From the NCBI GenBank assembly GCA_963781025.1, contig CAWADU010000003.1, positions 2,294,001 through 2,358,000 on the forward strand: a stretch of 64,000 nucleotides of DNA. The letters are read 5' to 3'. Under the pieces are notes generated by a model. That model saw only the letters and a program-made list of their open reading frames with translations, did no database searches and was not told where the DNA came from. This stretch comes from Tardibacter sp963781025 (GTDB lineage: Bacteria; Pseudomonadota; Alphaproteobacteria; Sphingomonadales; Sphingomonadaceae). The translations under genes were made by a program, and so were the position numbers. Below, one piece after another: positions 29,257 to 38,510 of this stretch. Positions within the stretch are counted from its first letter, which is position 1; every line of letters starts with the position of its first letter.

Positions 29257-30225
29257 GTGAACTGGTTTCGAACCACCTTGTTGCTTGCCGCGTTGACCGC
29301 CCTGTTCATGGGTCTGGGCTTCACATTGGGCGGCCGTGGTGGAATGATGATCGCGCTGGTCGTGGCGCTGGCGTTGAATGCCTTTTCCTACTGGAACGCC
29401 GACAAGATCGTACTCCGTATGCATAACGCGCGCGAGGTGGACGCGAATACCGCGCCCGATTTCTACGCTGTGGTGAAGGAACTCGCCACTGCGGCCGATC
29501 TGCCCATGCCCAGGGTCTATGTCGTTGATTCTCCGCACCCGAACGCCTTTGCGACCGGACGCAATCCCGAACATGCGGCGGTGGCGGCAACGACGGGGCT
29601 GCTCCGGCTGTTGAACCGCAATGAAATCGCAGGCGTGATGGCGCACGAACTGGGCCATGTGAAGAACCGCGACACGCTGGTCATGACGATTACCGCGACA
29701 ATCGCCGGTGCGATCTCGATGCTGGGCAATTTCGCGATGTTCGCGGGGATGTCGGGCGGCGGCAACAACCGGCCGCACCCGATAGCGATGATCGCCGCGA
29801 TGATTGTCGCGCCTTTTGCGGCGATGCTTGTGCAGATGGCCATCAGCCGGACGCGTGAATATGCGGCCGATCGCGCGGGGGCGGACATCTCGGGCATGCC
29901 GCTTTCGCTGGCGTCGGCTCTGAACAAGCTGGCGCACGGTGTCGCGGAGGTGCCGAACCCGGTGGTCGAACGCAATCCGGCGGCAGCGCACCTCTATATC
30001 GTGCATCCGGCGATCGGACATGGCCTCGACGGCCTGTTTTCGACGCATCCCGACATCGGCAACCGGATCGCGGCCTTGCAAGCGATCGCTGCCGATCCGC
30101 GCTTTGCCGCTGCCCGGCTCCAGGCCGTTCCCGACATTGACCTCGCGCCATCGGCATCGGTCCGCCGCAGCGCGCTCGATCCCCTGGGCAAGACGAAAAC
30201 CAGCAAGAACGGACCCTGGTCCTGA
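29257..30225 (+). CDS. htpX: HtpX-family membrane zinc metalloprotease
   Basis: Inner-membrane M48B protease for quality control of membrane proteins. A 322-residue protein with two N-terminal helices, the zinc site HELGHVKNRD at about residue 129, the downstream glutamate ligand in SRTREYAADRAGADI and two more helices between. The start is a GTG at 29257 with CGGAGG nine bases upstream. It precedes rsmB by 23 bases. Confidence 0.96.
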   Translation: MNWFRTTLLLAALTALFMGLGFTLGGRGGMMIALVVALALNAFSYWNADKIVLRMHNAREVDANTAPDFYAVVKELATAADLPMPRVYVVDSPHPNAFATGRNPEHAAVAATTGLLRLLNRNEIAGVMAHELGHVKNRDTLVMTITATIAGAISMLGNFAMFAGMSGGGNNRPHPIAMIAAMIVAPFAAMLVQMAISRTREYAADRAGADISGMPLSLASALNKLAHGVAEVPNPVVERNPAAAHLYIVHPAIGHGLDGLFSTHPDIGNRIAALQAIAADPRFAAARLQAVPDIDLAPSASVRRSALDPLGKTKTSKNGPWS

Positions 30226-30248
30226 GCCGGGCTCCAGATCCGGCCGGC

Positions 30249-31487
30249 GTGCCTGCCCGGCGCGCGGCGCTTCGCCTGCTGGACGCAGTGCTGAGGCGCG
30301 GTCAGCCGCTTGAAAGCGCGCTTGCTGCCGCTACGGGCGATCTTGGCAATCCGGCCGACCGGGGGCTGGCGCACGCGCTGGCGGCAACGGTATTGCGCTG
30401 GTTGCCCGACCTCGACGCGCTGATCGATAGCGCCACCAAACAGATCCTCCCGCCCGACGCAAAGGCGCGAATGGCGCTCAGGATCGCGCTCGCCCAGGCG
30501 CTGAAGCTGGGCACTCCCGGGCATGCCGCGATTGCTACGGTGCTGCCGCTCGTCGATGGCGGCCCGCGCAAGCTGGTGCACGGGGTGTTCGGAACGCTCA
30601 ACCGGAAGGGCGCGGCTCTTCCCGACGCGCCTTCCTTGTCCGACCCCGTCCTGCTGCGCTGGCAGACGGCATGGGGCGAGCCGATGTGCGCCGACGCCGG
30701 TGCGGCGCTGGCTGAGCCGCCGCCGATCGATCTGACGCTGAAGAATGCGGGCGCAACCGCCGAATGGACTGAACGGCTGGGCGGCGTCTCGCTTGCGCCG
30801 GGCCATGTTCGCCTGCCTTTCGGTTCCAAAATCGAAGACCTCGCGGGTTATGCGGAAGGCCATTGGTGGGTGCAGGATTTTGCGGCCTCGCTGCCGGCGC
30901 GGGTGCTTGGCGCGAAGCCGGACGAAAGCGTGCTCGATCTTTGTGCGGCGCCCGGCGGCAAGACGATGCAGCTTGCGGCGCTTGGCGCGGCCGTCACGGC
31001 GGTAGAGCTTAGTCCGGCCCGGATGGCCCGGTTACAGCAGAATCTGGACCGCACCCGCCTTTCGGCTGAACTGATCGAAGCCGATATCGCGAAGTGGCAG
31101 CCCGATCGGCTGTTCGACCATGTCCTGCTTGATGCGCCCTGTTCGGCGACCGGCATTTTCCGCCGCCATCCAGACGTGCTTCATCGCGTCCGGCCGTCGG
31201 ATATCACAGCGCTTGCCGCAACCCAGGCGGCCATGCTGAAACGCGCCGCGGCGTGGGTGAAGCCTGGCGGGCGGCTGATATATTGTGTCTGTTCGCTCGA
31301 ACCGCGCGAAGGCGAGGCGCAACTGCGGGGAATCGATTCGCTCGGTCTGGAAATGGATTCGATCGCGGCCGACGATCTGCCCGCCGGTCTTGTCACCAAT
31401 GACCAGGGCGCCATTCGCACCCTGCCGGGACAGGTTGCGGGCGGCCTTGACGGATTCTTTATCGCCCGGCTGCGGCGGAAGGGGTAG
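30249..31487 (+). CDS. rsmB: 16S rRNA m5C967 methyltransferase (RsmB/Fmu family)
   Basis: A 412-residue SAM-dependent RNA methyltransferase. An N-terminal NusB-like RNA-binding domain (about residues 1-130; LVHGVFGTLNRKG) precedes the methyltransferase fold with VLDLCAAPGGKTMQ (SAM site), LLDAPCSATGIFRRHPD (release cysteine) and YCVCSLEPREGE (catalytic cysteine). The GTG at 30249 is taken as start; a CTG at 30222 overlapping the htpX stop would add nine residues. Confidence 0.94.
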   Translation: MPARRAALRLLDAVLRRGQPLESALAAATGDLGNPADRGLAHALAATVLRWLPDLDALIDSATKQILPPDAKARMALRIALAQALKLGTPGHAAIATVLPLVDGGPRKLVHGVFGTLNRKGAALPDAPSLSDPVLLRWQTAWGEPMCADAGAALAEPPPIDLTLKNAGATAEWTERLGGVSLAPGHVRLPFGSKIEDLAGYAEGHWWVQDFAASLPARVLGAKPDESVLDLCAAPGGKTMQLAALGAAVTAVELSPARMARLQQNLDRTRLSAELIEADIAKWQPDRLFDHVLLDAPCSATGIFRRHPDVLHRVRPSDITALAATQAAMLKRAAAWVKPGGRLIYCVCSLEPREGEAQLRGIDSLGLEMDSIAADDLPAGLVTNDQGAIRTLPGQVAGGLDGFFIARLRRKG

Positions 31488-31541
31488 GCAGATCGGCAGC
31501 CTGCCTTGCCGGGTCCGGCATGCGAGGTTAAAGCCTGTCCC

Positions 31542-32204
31542 ATGCAACAGCCCGTCCGTATTTCGCCGTCGATTCTGTCCGCCGATTTTGCCCGTCTGGG
31601 CGACGAAGTGCGGGAGATCGACGCCGCCGGAGCGGACTGGATTCACGTCGATGTGATGGACGGACATTTCGTGCCGAACCTCACCATCGGGCCGGGGGTG
31701 GTGAAGGCGCTGCGGCCCTACACCGAAAAGCCGTTCGACGTGCATCTGATGATCAGCCCGGTCGATCATTTCCTGGAGGCTTTTGCCGATGCGGGAGCGG
31801 ACATCATTACCGTCCATCCCGAATCAGGCCCGCACGTCCACCGCACGATCCAGCGCATCAAGGCGCTGGGCAAGAAGGCTGGGGTTTCGCTCAATCCGGC
31901 GACGCCCGCCAAGATGCTCGACTACATCCTCGAAGACGTCGATCTGGTGCTGGTGATGAGCGTCAATCCCGGCTTTGGCGGGCAAAGCTTCATTTCCAGC
32001 CAGTTGCGCAAGATCGAGGCGATCAGGAAATCCATCGACAAGCTCGGCAAGGCGATCGACCTTGAGGTCGACGGCGGCATCGATGCTGAAACCGCCCGCC
32101 TGGCGGTGAGCGCGGGCGCAGATGTGCTGGTTGCCGGAACAGCGACTTTTCGGGGCGGCCCAACGGCCTATGCGGACAATATCAGGCGGCTCCGTGGCGC
32201 ATAA
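31542..32204 (+). CDS. rpe: Ribulose-phosphate 3-epimerase
   Basis: Interconverts ribulose-5-phosphate and xylulose-5-phosphate. A 220-residue TIM barrel with ISPSILSADFARLG, the metal-binding HVDVMDGHFVPNLT, VMSVNPGFGGQSF and LEVDGGI. Fifty-four bases after rsmB; its end overlaps the start of the heparinase-like gene by 11 bases. Confidence 0.97.
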   Translation: MQQPVRISPSILSADFARLGDEVREIDAAGADWIHVDVMDGHFVPNLTIGPGVVKALRPYTEKPFDVHLMISPVDHFLEAFADAGADIITVHPESGPHVHRTIQRIKALGKKAGVSLNPATPAKMLDYILEDVDLVLVMSVNPGFGGQSFISSQLRKIEAIRKSIDKLGKAIDLEVDGGIDAETARLAVSAGADVLVAGTATFRGGPTAYADNIRRLRGA

Positions 32205-33960
32205 GAAACCTCTTCCTCAGCCCGCGGCGGAAGACCGGCTTGATCCGATGGATGAGATTGAAGCGGGCAAACGGCTGGTGCGCGTCGGGGGCGACCGTGG
32301 CGTTTCGCTGGCCGAACGCATCGCCGGGCAGTTTCGCCTCCTCGCGTGGAAAAGCCCGCTTCACCGCCTGCGTCTGCGGGGCCGTTTTCCGCTGAAGCTG
32401 ATCACCGTGCCGGGCGATCCGATCGCGGGCGATGCCGATGTCGGCGGGGCGATGATGAAGGGGCAGTTTCTGCACCGGGGTGAAAGCGTCGCCATTCAAT
32501 CGCTGAGCTTCGCCAATATCGAGGCCTCGGCGGAAATGCGCGACTGGCTCCAGGGCTTTGCCTGGCTTCGCGACCTTTCGGCTTCTTCGGAACGCGAACA
32601 GGCGGCTCAGCTCGCCGAACCGCTGACCCGGCTCTGGCTTGCGGAACACGCAGAGTTTGATCCGCTTGGCTGGCGGCCCGACCTGATCGGCAAAAGGCTT
32701 TTGTTCTGGATCGGCTATGCGCCGTTGATCCTGTCTTCGTCGGATCTGGTCTATCGATCCGTCGTGCTCAACGCCGTGGCGCGCATGGCCCGTCATCTCG
32801 AGCGGTCGGCCGGCAAGGCGGACGAGGGGCTTCCCCGCATCGCCGCTTATGCCGGACTGGCCGCAGCGGGACTGATGATTCCCGGTGGCGAGGCGCGTCA
32901 GGCGCGCGGGCAGGCAGGGCTGCAAAAGGCTCTGGCGAATTTCCTTTACGAGGATGGGGGCGTCGCCAGCCGCTCGCCGGTCGACGCCGTTGATCTGCTT
33001 GAATTGCTGGTGACGCTGCGGTCATTTTATTCGTCGCGTCGTTTGCTGCCGCCGCCATGGTTCGACGCGGCGGTCGACCGGCTGGTCCCCGCTGTCAAGG
33101 GCGTGACGCTGGGTGACGGCGGCCTGTCGTCATGGCATGGCTGCGGTCCTGCCGACGCGAGCCGGATCGAGCGTGCGCTATCGGCGTCGGGCATCCAGGC
33201 GCGGCCGCTGAAGCACGGCGACGAATGGGGATTTCAACGGTTGGTCGGCGGCAGGACCGTGGTGGTCTGCGACGTCGGTCCGCCGCCGCCTGCCCGGCTG
33301 TCGAAGACAGGCCATGCGTCGACGCTGGCGTTCGAGCTGGCGGACGGACCACAGCGCATCATCGTCAATTGCGGCGGTCAGGGCGGCGCGGCCAGACACC
33401 TTCCCGCCGAACTTGTCGGCCTGCTGAAGACCACGGCGGCACATTCGGCGCTTATAGTCGAAGACGTCAATTCCACCTCGATCCGTCCGGACGGCCTGCT
33501 CGGCAAGGGCGTCGGCGAAGTGCTGGTGCACCGGCAGGAGAATGAGGCAGGCACCTGGGTCGAGGCGACGCATGACGGCTATGCGCGCCGGTTCGGGATC
33601 GAACACCGGCGGCGCTTCTACCTTTCGGCCAATGGCCAGGACGTACGCGGCGAAGATACGCTGTTGCCGGTCGCCAGCCGTGGGTTGAGGCGAAAGGCCG
33701 CGCAGTTGCGCTTCGATATCCGCTTCCATCTCGCGCCCGGCGCGGAGCCGGTGCCGACGGCGGATGGCCAGGCGGCGCTGATCAAATTGCCTGGCGGGCA
33801 TGTCTGGCAGTTCCGCTGCCGTGGCGGCAAGCTGACCTTTGACGATAGTCTTTGGATTGACGGCGAAGGTGCCATAAAGCCGACCCGGCAAATGGTGATC
33901 AGTGGGGACGTCGCGCCCGGCGGCGGCTCCGTGGCGTGGTCGTTCAGGCGCGCCGGATAA
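32194..33960 (+). CDS. Heparinase II/III-like protein
   Basis: A 588-residue protein with an alpha-helical N-terminal toroid (about residues 60-300) and a C-terminal beta-sandwich of the heparinase II/III family, including GHASTLAFELADGPQRIIVNCGG and the late HRRRFYLSANGQDVRGEDTL. Members cleave acidic polysaccharides by beta-elimination. The GTG at 32194 follows AGGCGG and overlaps rpe; no signal peptide is visible, odd for a lyase. It lies between rpe and purH, with a flippase convergent beyond, so a role in surface polysaccharide turnover is possible. Confidence 0.85.
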   Translation: MAHKKPLPQPAAEDRLDPMDEIEAGKRLVRVGGDRGVSLAERIAGQFRLLAWKSPLHRLRLRGRFPLKLITVPGDPIAGDADVGGAMMKGQFLHRGESVAIQSLSFANIEASAEMRDWLQGFAWLRDLSASSEREQAAQLAEPLTRLWLAEHAEFDPLGWRPDLIGKRLLFWIGYAPLILSSSDLVYRSVVLNAVARMARHLERSAGKADEGLPRIAAYAGLAAAGLMIPGGEARQARGQAGLQKALANFLYEDGGVASRSPVDAVDLLELLVTLRSFYSSRRLLPPPWFDAAVDRLVPAVKGVTLGDGGLSSWHGCGPADASRIERALSASGIQARPLKHGDEWGFQRLVGGRTVVVCDVGPPPPARLSKTGHASTLAFELADGPQRIIVNCGGQGGAARHLPAELVGLLKTTAAHSALIVEDVNSTSIRPDGLLGKGVGEVLVHRQENEAGTWVEATHDGYARRFGIEHRRRFYLSANGQDVRGEDTLLPVASRGLRRKAAQLRFDIRFHLAPGAEPVPTADGQAALIKLPGGHVWQFRCRGGKLTFDDSLWIDGEGAIKPTRQMVISGDVAPGGGSVAWSFRRAG

Positions 33961-33975
33961 GCAGGAAAACAACGG

Positions 33976-35565
33976 ATGAGCGGGGTAAAGGTTACGCGGG
34001 CGCTTCTTTCGGTGTCCGACAAGACGGGGCTCGTGGCGCTGGGACAGGCGCTGGCACGGCACGGGGTTGAGCTGCTGTCGACCGGCGGCACGGCAAAGGC
34101 GCTGCGCGAGGCAGGGCTCGCCGTCAAGGATGTGTCGGAGCACACGGGATTTCCCGAGATGATGGACGGCCGGGTGAAGACCCTGCATCCCAAGGTCCAT
34201 GGCGGCCTGCTCGCGGTGCGCGACAATGCCGAACATGCGGCCGCTATGGCCGACCATGACATACCGCCGATCGATCTCGTCGTGGTGAACCTCTATCCCT
34301 TCGCCCAGACGGTGGCGAAGGGCGCGTCGCGTGACGAGATCGTCGAGAATATCGATATCGGTGGCCCGTCGATGGTGCGGTCCGCGGCCAAGAACCATGA
34401 ATATGTGGCGATCCTGACCGATCCCGCCGATTATGCAGCCTTTATCGCCGAGCTGGATGCAGGCGACGGCGTAACCTCGCTTGCTCTCAGGAAGCGTCTT
34501 GCCGCCCGCGCCTTTTCCGCGACCGCCGCCTATGACGCGATGATCGCAGGCTGGTTCGCGCATAGCGACCAGGGCGAGGTGCTGCCCGAGCAGATACACG
34601 TTTCGGGCACGCGTGCCGCGGCGCTACGCTATGGCGAGAACCCGCACCAGCAGGCGGCGCTCTATGTTCCGGCCGGCGGTTCGGGCCGCGGGATCGCCCA
34701 GGCCGAACAGGTGCAGGGCAAGGCGCTGTCCTACAATAATTACAATGACGCCGACGCCGCACTCGAACTCGTATCGGAATTCCGCGACGGGCCGCCCACG
34801 GTGGTGATCGTGAAGCACGCCAATCCGTGCGGCGTGGCGAGCGGCGCGACGCTGCTCGAAGCTTATGAGGCCGCGCTTGCGTGTGACAGCGTGTCGGCAT
34901 TCGGCGGCATTATCGCCGTCAACCGCCCGCTGGATGGCGCGACGGCGAAAGCGATGACGCAGATCTTCACCGAAGTCGTCGCAGCGCCCGACGCCGACGC
35001 CGAAGCCCGCGCCATATTCGCGTCTAAGAAGAACCTGCGGCTGTTGTTGACGGGCGATCTGCCTGATCCCGCGCGCGAGGGGCTCATCTTCAAGTCGATC
35101 ACCGGCGGCCTGCTCGTCCAGTCGCGCGACAACGGCCGTATCGGCGGGGCGGACCTGAAGGTGGTGACGAAGCGCCAGCCGACCGCGCAGGAGCTGACCG
35201 ACTGCCTGTTCGCCTGGACCGTCGCCAAGCATGTGAAGTCGAACGCCATCGTCTATGCGAAACAAGGCTCGACCGCAGGCATTGGCGCAGGCCAGATGAA
35301 CCGGCTGGAGTCCGCACGCATCGCCGCGTGGAAGGCGAAGGATGCAGCCGAGAAAGCAGGCTGGGGCGAACCCCGCACAATAGGATCGGCCGTTGCTTCG
35401 GACGCATTCTTCCCCTTTGCCGACGGCTTGCTGGCAGCGGTCGAGGCGGGGGCGACGGCGGTGATCCAGCCGGGCGGTTCGATCCGCGACGAGGAGGTGA
35501 TCGCGGCCGCCGATGATGCAGGGCTCGCCATGGTGTTCACCGGCCAGCGGCATTTCCGCCACTAG
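33976..35565 (+). CDS. purH: Bifunctional AICAR formyltransferase / IMP cyclohydrolase
   Basis: Catalyses the last two steps of IMP synthesis. The 529-residue protein has the N-terminal MGS-like cyclohydrolase domain (LLSVSDKTGLVALGQAL, GRVKTLHPKVHGG) and the C-terminal transformylase domain (SYNNYNDADAALEL, IVKHANPCGVA). It starts 15 bases after the heparinase-like gene and ends 21 bases before the convergent flippase. Confidence 0.98.
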   Translation: MSGVKVTRALLSVSDKTGLVALGQALARHGVELLSTGGTAKALREAGLAVKDVSEHTGFPEMMDGRVKTLHPKVHGGLLAVRDNAEHAAAMADHDIPPIDLVVVNLYPFAQTVAKGASRDEIVENIDIGGPSMVRSAAKNHEYVAILTDPADYAAFIAELDAGDGVTSLALRKRLAARAFSATAAYDAMIAGWFAHSDQGEVLPEQIHVSGTRAAALRYGENPHQQAALYVPAGGSGRGIAQAEQVQGKALSYNNYNDADAALELVSEFRDGPPTVVIVKHANPCGVASGATLLEAYEAALACDSVSAFGGIIAVNRPLDGATAKAMTQIFTEVVAAPDADAEARAIFASKKNLRLLLTGDLPDPAREGLIFKSITGGLLVQSRDNGRIGGADLKVVTKRQPTAQELTDCLFAWTVAKHVKSNAIVYAKQGSTAGIGAGQMNRLESARIAAWKAKDAAEKAGWGEPRTIGSAVASDAFFPFADGLLAAVEAGATAVIQPGGSIRDEEVIAAADDAGLAMVFTGQRHFRH

Positions 35566-35586
35566 GACGCGCGAACGGTTTCTATC

Positions 35587-37062
35587 CTATGTTGAGGGGG
35601 CCTGTTCGCCGGGCCCCTTCATGCGGAACAGCACGCGGTCGTCGGGGCCGAAGCCGCGGTACCAGATCACCAGGCCATAGCTGATCAATACCGCCGGGAT
35701 ACCGAACGCCAGTTCGCCCCATTCGGGCACCCGCGTCGCGATATTGCCGATGACGAGCGCGATGATCGCGGCCGGAAGAAGCGCCCAGCGCCAGCCGGAA
35801 ACGGGCGCTTGCAACAGTTTCGACAGCAGACCCGCCTTCAGGATCGACGACAGCCCAAGCGCGGCCAGCAGAGCGACGGCGGGCGCGGCGGCGGCGATCA
35901 GTTCCGGCAGATGCTGGCTCTTGGCGATCACGATCAGCGCAAAGCTAAGTCCTGCTTGCACCGCGATGGCCAGTACCGAAATCATCAAATTGCGATGGCG
36001 CGCGACATAGACGAGTGCCGCTTCGGATACGGCGGCGGTCGCGGCGACGACCTCTACGGACAGCAGCACCGCAAGGACGATCACGCCGGACACGAAATTG
36101 GGGCCGACAAGGCCCATCACGGCCTCGCCCGGTATGCCGAGCGCAAGCGCGATGCCGGTCTGCGCGGCGATGATCCAGAAGCCGACCTGCGCCACCTGCG
36201 CCGCGACCGCCTTCTTGTCGCCCTTCGCAAGATTACGGGTGATGACCGGCCCCAGAATGGGATCGAAACTGGTCTTCAGCTTCTGCGGCAGCGACGCCAC
36301 CTGTTGCGCGACATAATAGATGCCGACCACGGCGGGCGAGAAGAACAGACCGAGGATCGCCAGATCAAGGCGCCGCGAACCCCATTCGATGGCGTCGGCC
36401 CCGGCAAGCGGCATATTGCGACGGGCCAGCGCAAAAAGCTCCGCCGGCTTTGGCCCCCAGCCCTGCGGCCAGCCATAGTTTCGGACAAGCGGGATCACAG
36501 ACATCGCGAACGCCGCCACCAGCGACACGACATAGGACAGGATCAGCCCGTCGCGCGTCGAATAAAAAGAAAAGGCAAGCGCACCGGCGCTGATCGTCCA
36601 GGGTTCGACGACGGAGCGCGCGCGCACCGTGGCGCCGATGTCGTGACGGTACGCCAGCGCCGCCAGCGAAATGTCCGATCCGACGATCGCAAAAATAATC
36701 AGCGGCAGCAGCCGGTCCAGCCCGGTTATGAAGCTGTTCGGAAACATCAGCCTTGGCAGCGCGACCAGAATCACGATCGCCAGGGCGGACACGATCCACC
36801 CGACGAGCAGCGCGTCCCAGACGACGTGCACGTCCGGCCGTTCTTCCCTGGCGAGCTGCTGGGCCAGTCCCCGCTTCAGTCCAAGCGTAGCGAGCTGGGC
36901 CGCGAACTCTACCACAATCACCGCATAGGCGAAGCGGCCGAGCGTTTCGGCCCCATACATCCGGCCGGCGATGAACAGAAAGGGAAGACGGGCAGCGAGG
37001 CGCAGCAAAAAGCCGAAGAAATTGGTGCGCCCGCCTTTCGCAAGCGCCGCAAGATCACTCAT
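35587..37062 (-). CDS. Wzx-like polysaccharide flippase (MOP superfamily)
   Basis: A 491-residue membrane protein with about 14 hydrophobic segments, starting near FFGFLLRLAARLPFLFIAGRM and containing the MOP-type internal segment RLDLAILGLFFSPAVVGIYYVAQQ. Such proteins flip lipid-linked oligosaccharides across the inner membrane for O-antigen or exopolysaccharide. No glycosyltransferases lie directly beside it, so the substrate cannot be named. Convergent with purH. Confidence 0.85.
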   Translation of the reverse strand: MSDLAALAKGGRTNFFGFLLRLAARLPFLFIAGRMYGAETLGRFAYAVIVVEFAAQLATLGLKRGLAQQLAREERPDVHVVWDALLVGWIVSALAIVILVALPRLMFPNSFITGLDRLLPLIIFAIVGSDISLAALAYRHDIGATVRARSVVEPWTISAGALAFSFYSTRDGLILSYVVSLVAAFAMSVIPLVRNYGWPQGWGPKPAELFALARRNMPLAGADAIEWGSRRLDLAILGLFFSPAVVGIYYVAQQVASLPQKLKTSFDPILGPVITRNLAKGDKKAVAAQVAQVGFWIIAAQTGIALALGIPGEAVMGLVGPNFVSGVIVLAVLLSVEVVAATAAVSEAALVYVARHRNLMISVLAIAVQAGLSFALIVIAKSQHLPELIAAAAPAVALLAALGLSSILKAGLLSKLLQAPVSGWRWALLPAAIIALVIGNIATRVPEWGELAFGIPAVLISYGLVIWYRGFGPDDRVLFRMKGPGEQAPST

Positions 37063-37365
37063 CTGCCGTGACCCGCCCGATTTGCCATGAGGCGTGTGCC
37101 AAGCTCTCCCATCGGCGTTCTATTCGCGATCGGCAGCGCCGTGTCCAGTCCTGTGGCCTGATTGAGCCCGGCGGTGGCCAAATAATCACGAGCCTCCGGC
37201 AGCGCCAGGTTGTGTGCCAAAAGGAAACATCAAACCATTGAATTGTCGAAGAAATTAACACAAATGGCATTAACCATATTCGAGAACTGTGGTTTTCAGC
37301 GCTTTGCCCACATTGGCACAGTGGTTGCTTAGAGGCGGTCAGAATTGTTGAGGAAAATGTGGTTT
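37063..37365. other. Gap between divergent flippase and PEP-CTERM genes
   Basis: About 300 bases with no convincing gene. The right half (from about 37220) becomes clearly AT-rich, as expected for the promoter region of the following secreted-protein gene. No motif is named with confidence. Confidence 0.5.
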
Positions 37366-38046
37366 ATGAAGAAAATTGCGTTTGTTCTTGCCGCTGCGGC
37401 ATCCTTCGCCTCAGCCCCGGCGCAGGCGACGTTCTGGGTGCAGCATGGTCATGGCGACTATGGTTGCGGCGGTCAGGGCCATCAAGGTTGTGAAAGCCCG
37501 CTGCAGGGCGATTATACCTATGATGGAAACGGCGGCGTCATTGCCGACTTGCCCTTTCTCAACCCGCTTACCTCGTCGATCAATGTGGGTGAAAGCTTTG
37601 ACATCGCCGACGTCAATGTCTCCCTCAACGAACTCGACCACGCCCGCTGGAGCGATCTGAAGATTTCGCTGAGCCATGACGGCCAAGTCGTATGGCTTAC
37701 CTATGAACAGGGCGGCTCCAAAAAAGCCGACGGCACTTTCATCTTCGATGACGAAGCCTCGAACCTGATCAGCGGCACCGGCAATAATTGGAAGCCGGGC
37801 ACCTACAATCCCGCGGGTTCGCTTTCGGATTTCAATGGCCTGGATTCGGCGGGCAAGTGGACGCTGAACATCTACGACACCAAGTTCAACTTCAAGACCG
37901 GCGACCTGTGCGACTGGACGCTGCAGCTCACGCCCACGTCGGCAGTGCCAGAGCCTGCGACCTGGGCGATGATGATCGCTGGCTTCGGCATGGTCGGCGC
38001 TCAATTGCGCCGCCGCCGGACTGGTCCGGTAGCCGTGCGCGCCTGA
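37366..38046 (+). CDS. PEPxxWA-CTERM exported protein with P-domain-like fold
   Basis: A 226-residue secreted protein. The signal peptide (KKIAFVLAAAASFASAPAQA) is followed by a region like the proprotein-convertase P domain (LKISLSHDGQVVWL, GKWTLNIYDT, GDLCDWTLQL) and a C-terminal sorting signal VPEPATWAMMIAG, helix and RRRR tail. PEPxxWA-CTERM is a Sphingomonadales/Caulobacterales variant processed by exosortase. Two ATGs nine bases apart (37357, 37366) both fit the AGGA site; I take the second because it starts a clean signal peptide. Likely surface or matrix protein; its partner is unknown. Confidence 0.87.
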   Translation: MKKIAFVLAAAASFASAPAQATFWVQHGHGDYGCGGQGHQGCESPLQGDYTYDGNGGVIADLPFLNPLTSSINVGESFDIADVNVSLNELDHARWSDLKISLSHDGQVVWLTYEQGGSKKADGTFIFDDEASNLISGTGNNWKPGTYNPAGSLSDFNGLDSAGKWTLNIYDTKFNFKTGDLCDWTLQLTPTSAVPEPATWAMMIAGFGMVGAQLRRRRTGPVAVRA

Positions 38047-38071
38047 CACGCCCGCCGCAGGCAAGCAAAGC

Positions 38072-38103
38072 AAGGGCCGGGGACATCCTCCGGCCCTTTT
38101 TTG
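38072..38103 (+). terminator. Intrinsic terminator of the PEP-CTERM gene
   Basis: A GC-rich stem (AAGGGCCGG arm at 38072-38080 with CCGGCCCTT at 38090-38098) is followed by a run of six T. It starts 26 bases after the stop codon. Confidence 0.9.
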
Positions 38104-38510
38104 TGGCACCTATGTGGCGACTAGCTCCCATTGTGCAGGCGCGTCTCGCACGTGCAACAAAACGCTTGCAATCGTTGAAACGAATCAGCAATCTCGTCTT
38201 TGAACGGGCAGCGTAGCCCGTTTTCGTATAGCCAGGGCCGCTCAACGCTGGGCCGACCTGGTGTCTCACGCATTTGCGTGGAGATTGGCAAAGCCGTCGT
38301 CTAACCGCTCCGAAGAAGGGGTATGTTTGGGGCGGCTTTTTACTGTCGTCGATCAACAGCGCCGGGGTTCGGTCCCTGAATGCCAAGGAAAACGGGCCGC
38401 ATGCATTTCCTGCGGCAGCGTTTCAGCAACCCGCTCGATCAAGAAGCGGCCTGATTGTCGTCAGCGGAGAGGGGCCCGGAAGGCTCGATAATCAACCAAA
38501 GGGGGTTTTC
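38104..38510. other. 400-base gap with two further terminator-like hairpins; possible small RNA
   Basis: No protein frame here looks real. Two hairpins with T-runs on the plus strand stand out: 38203-38224 (seven-base stem AACGGGC/GCCCGTT, then TTTT) and 38305-38341 (CCGCTCC with GGGGCGG across a 17-base loop, then TTTTT). Since neither ends a gene, each may end a short non-coding RNA or attenuate the downstream channel gene's leader. Confidence 0.35.
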
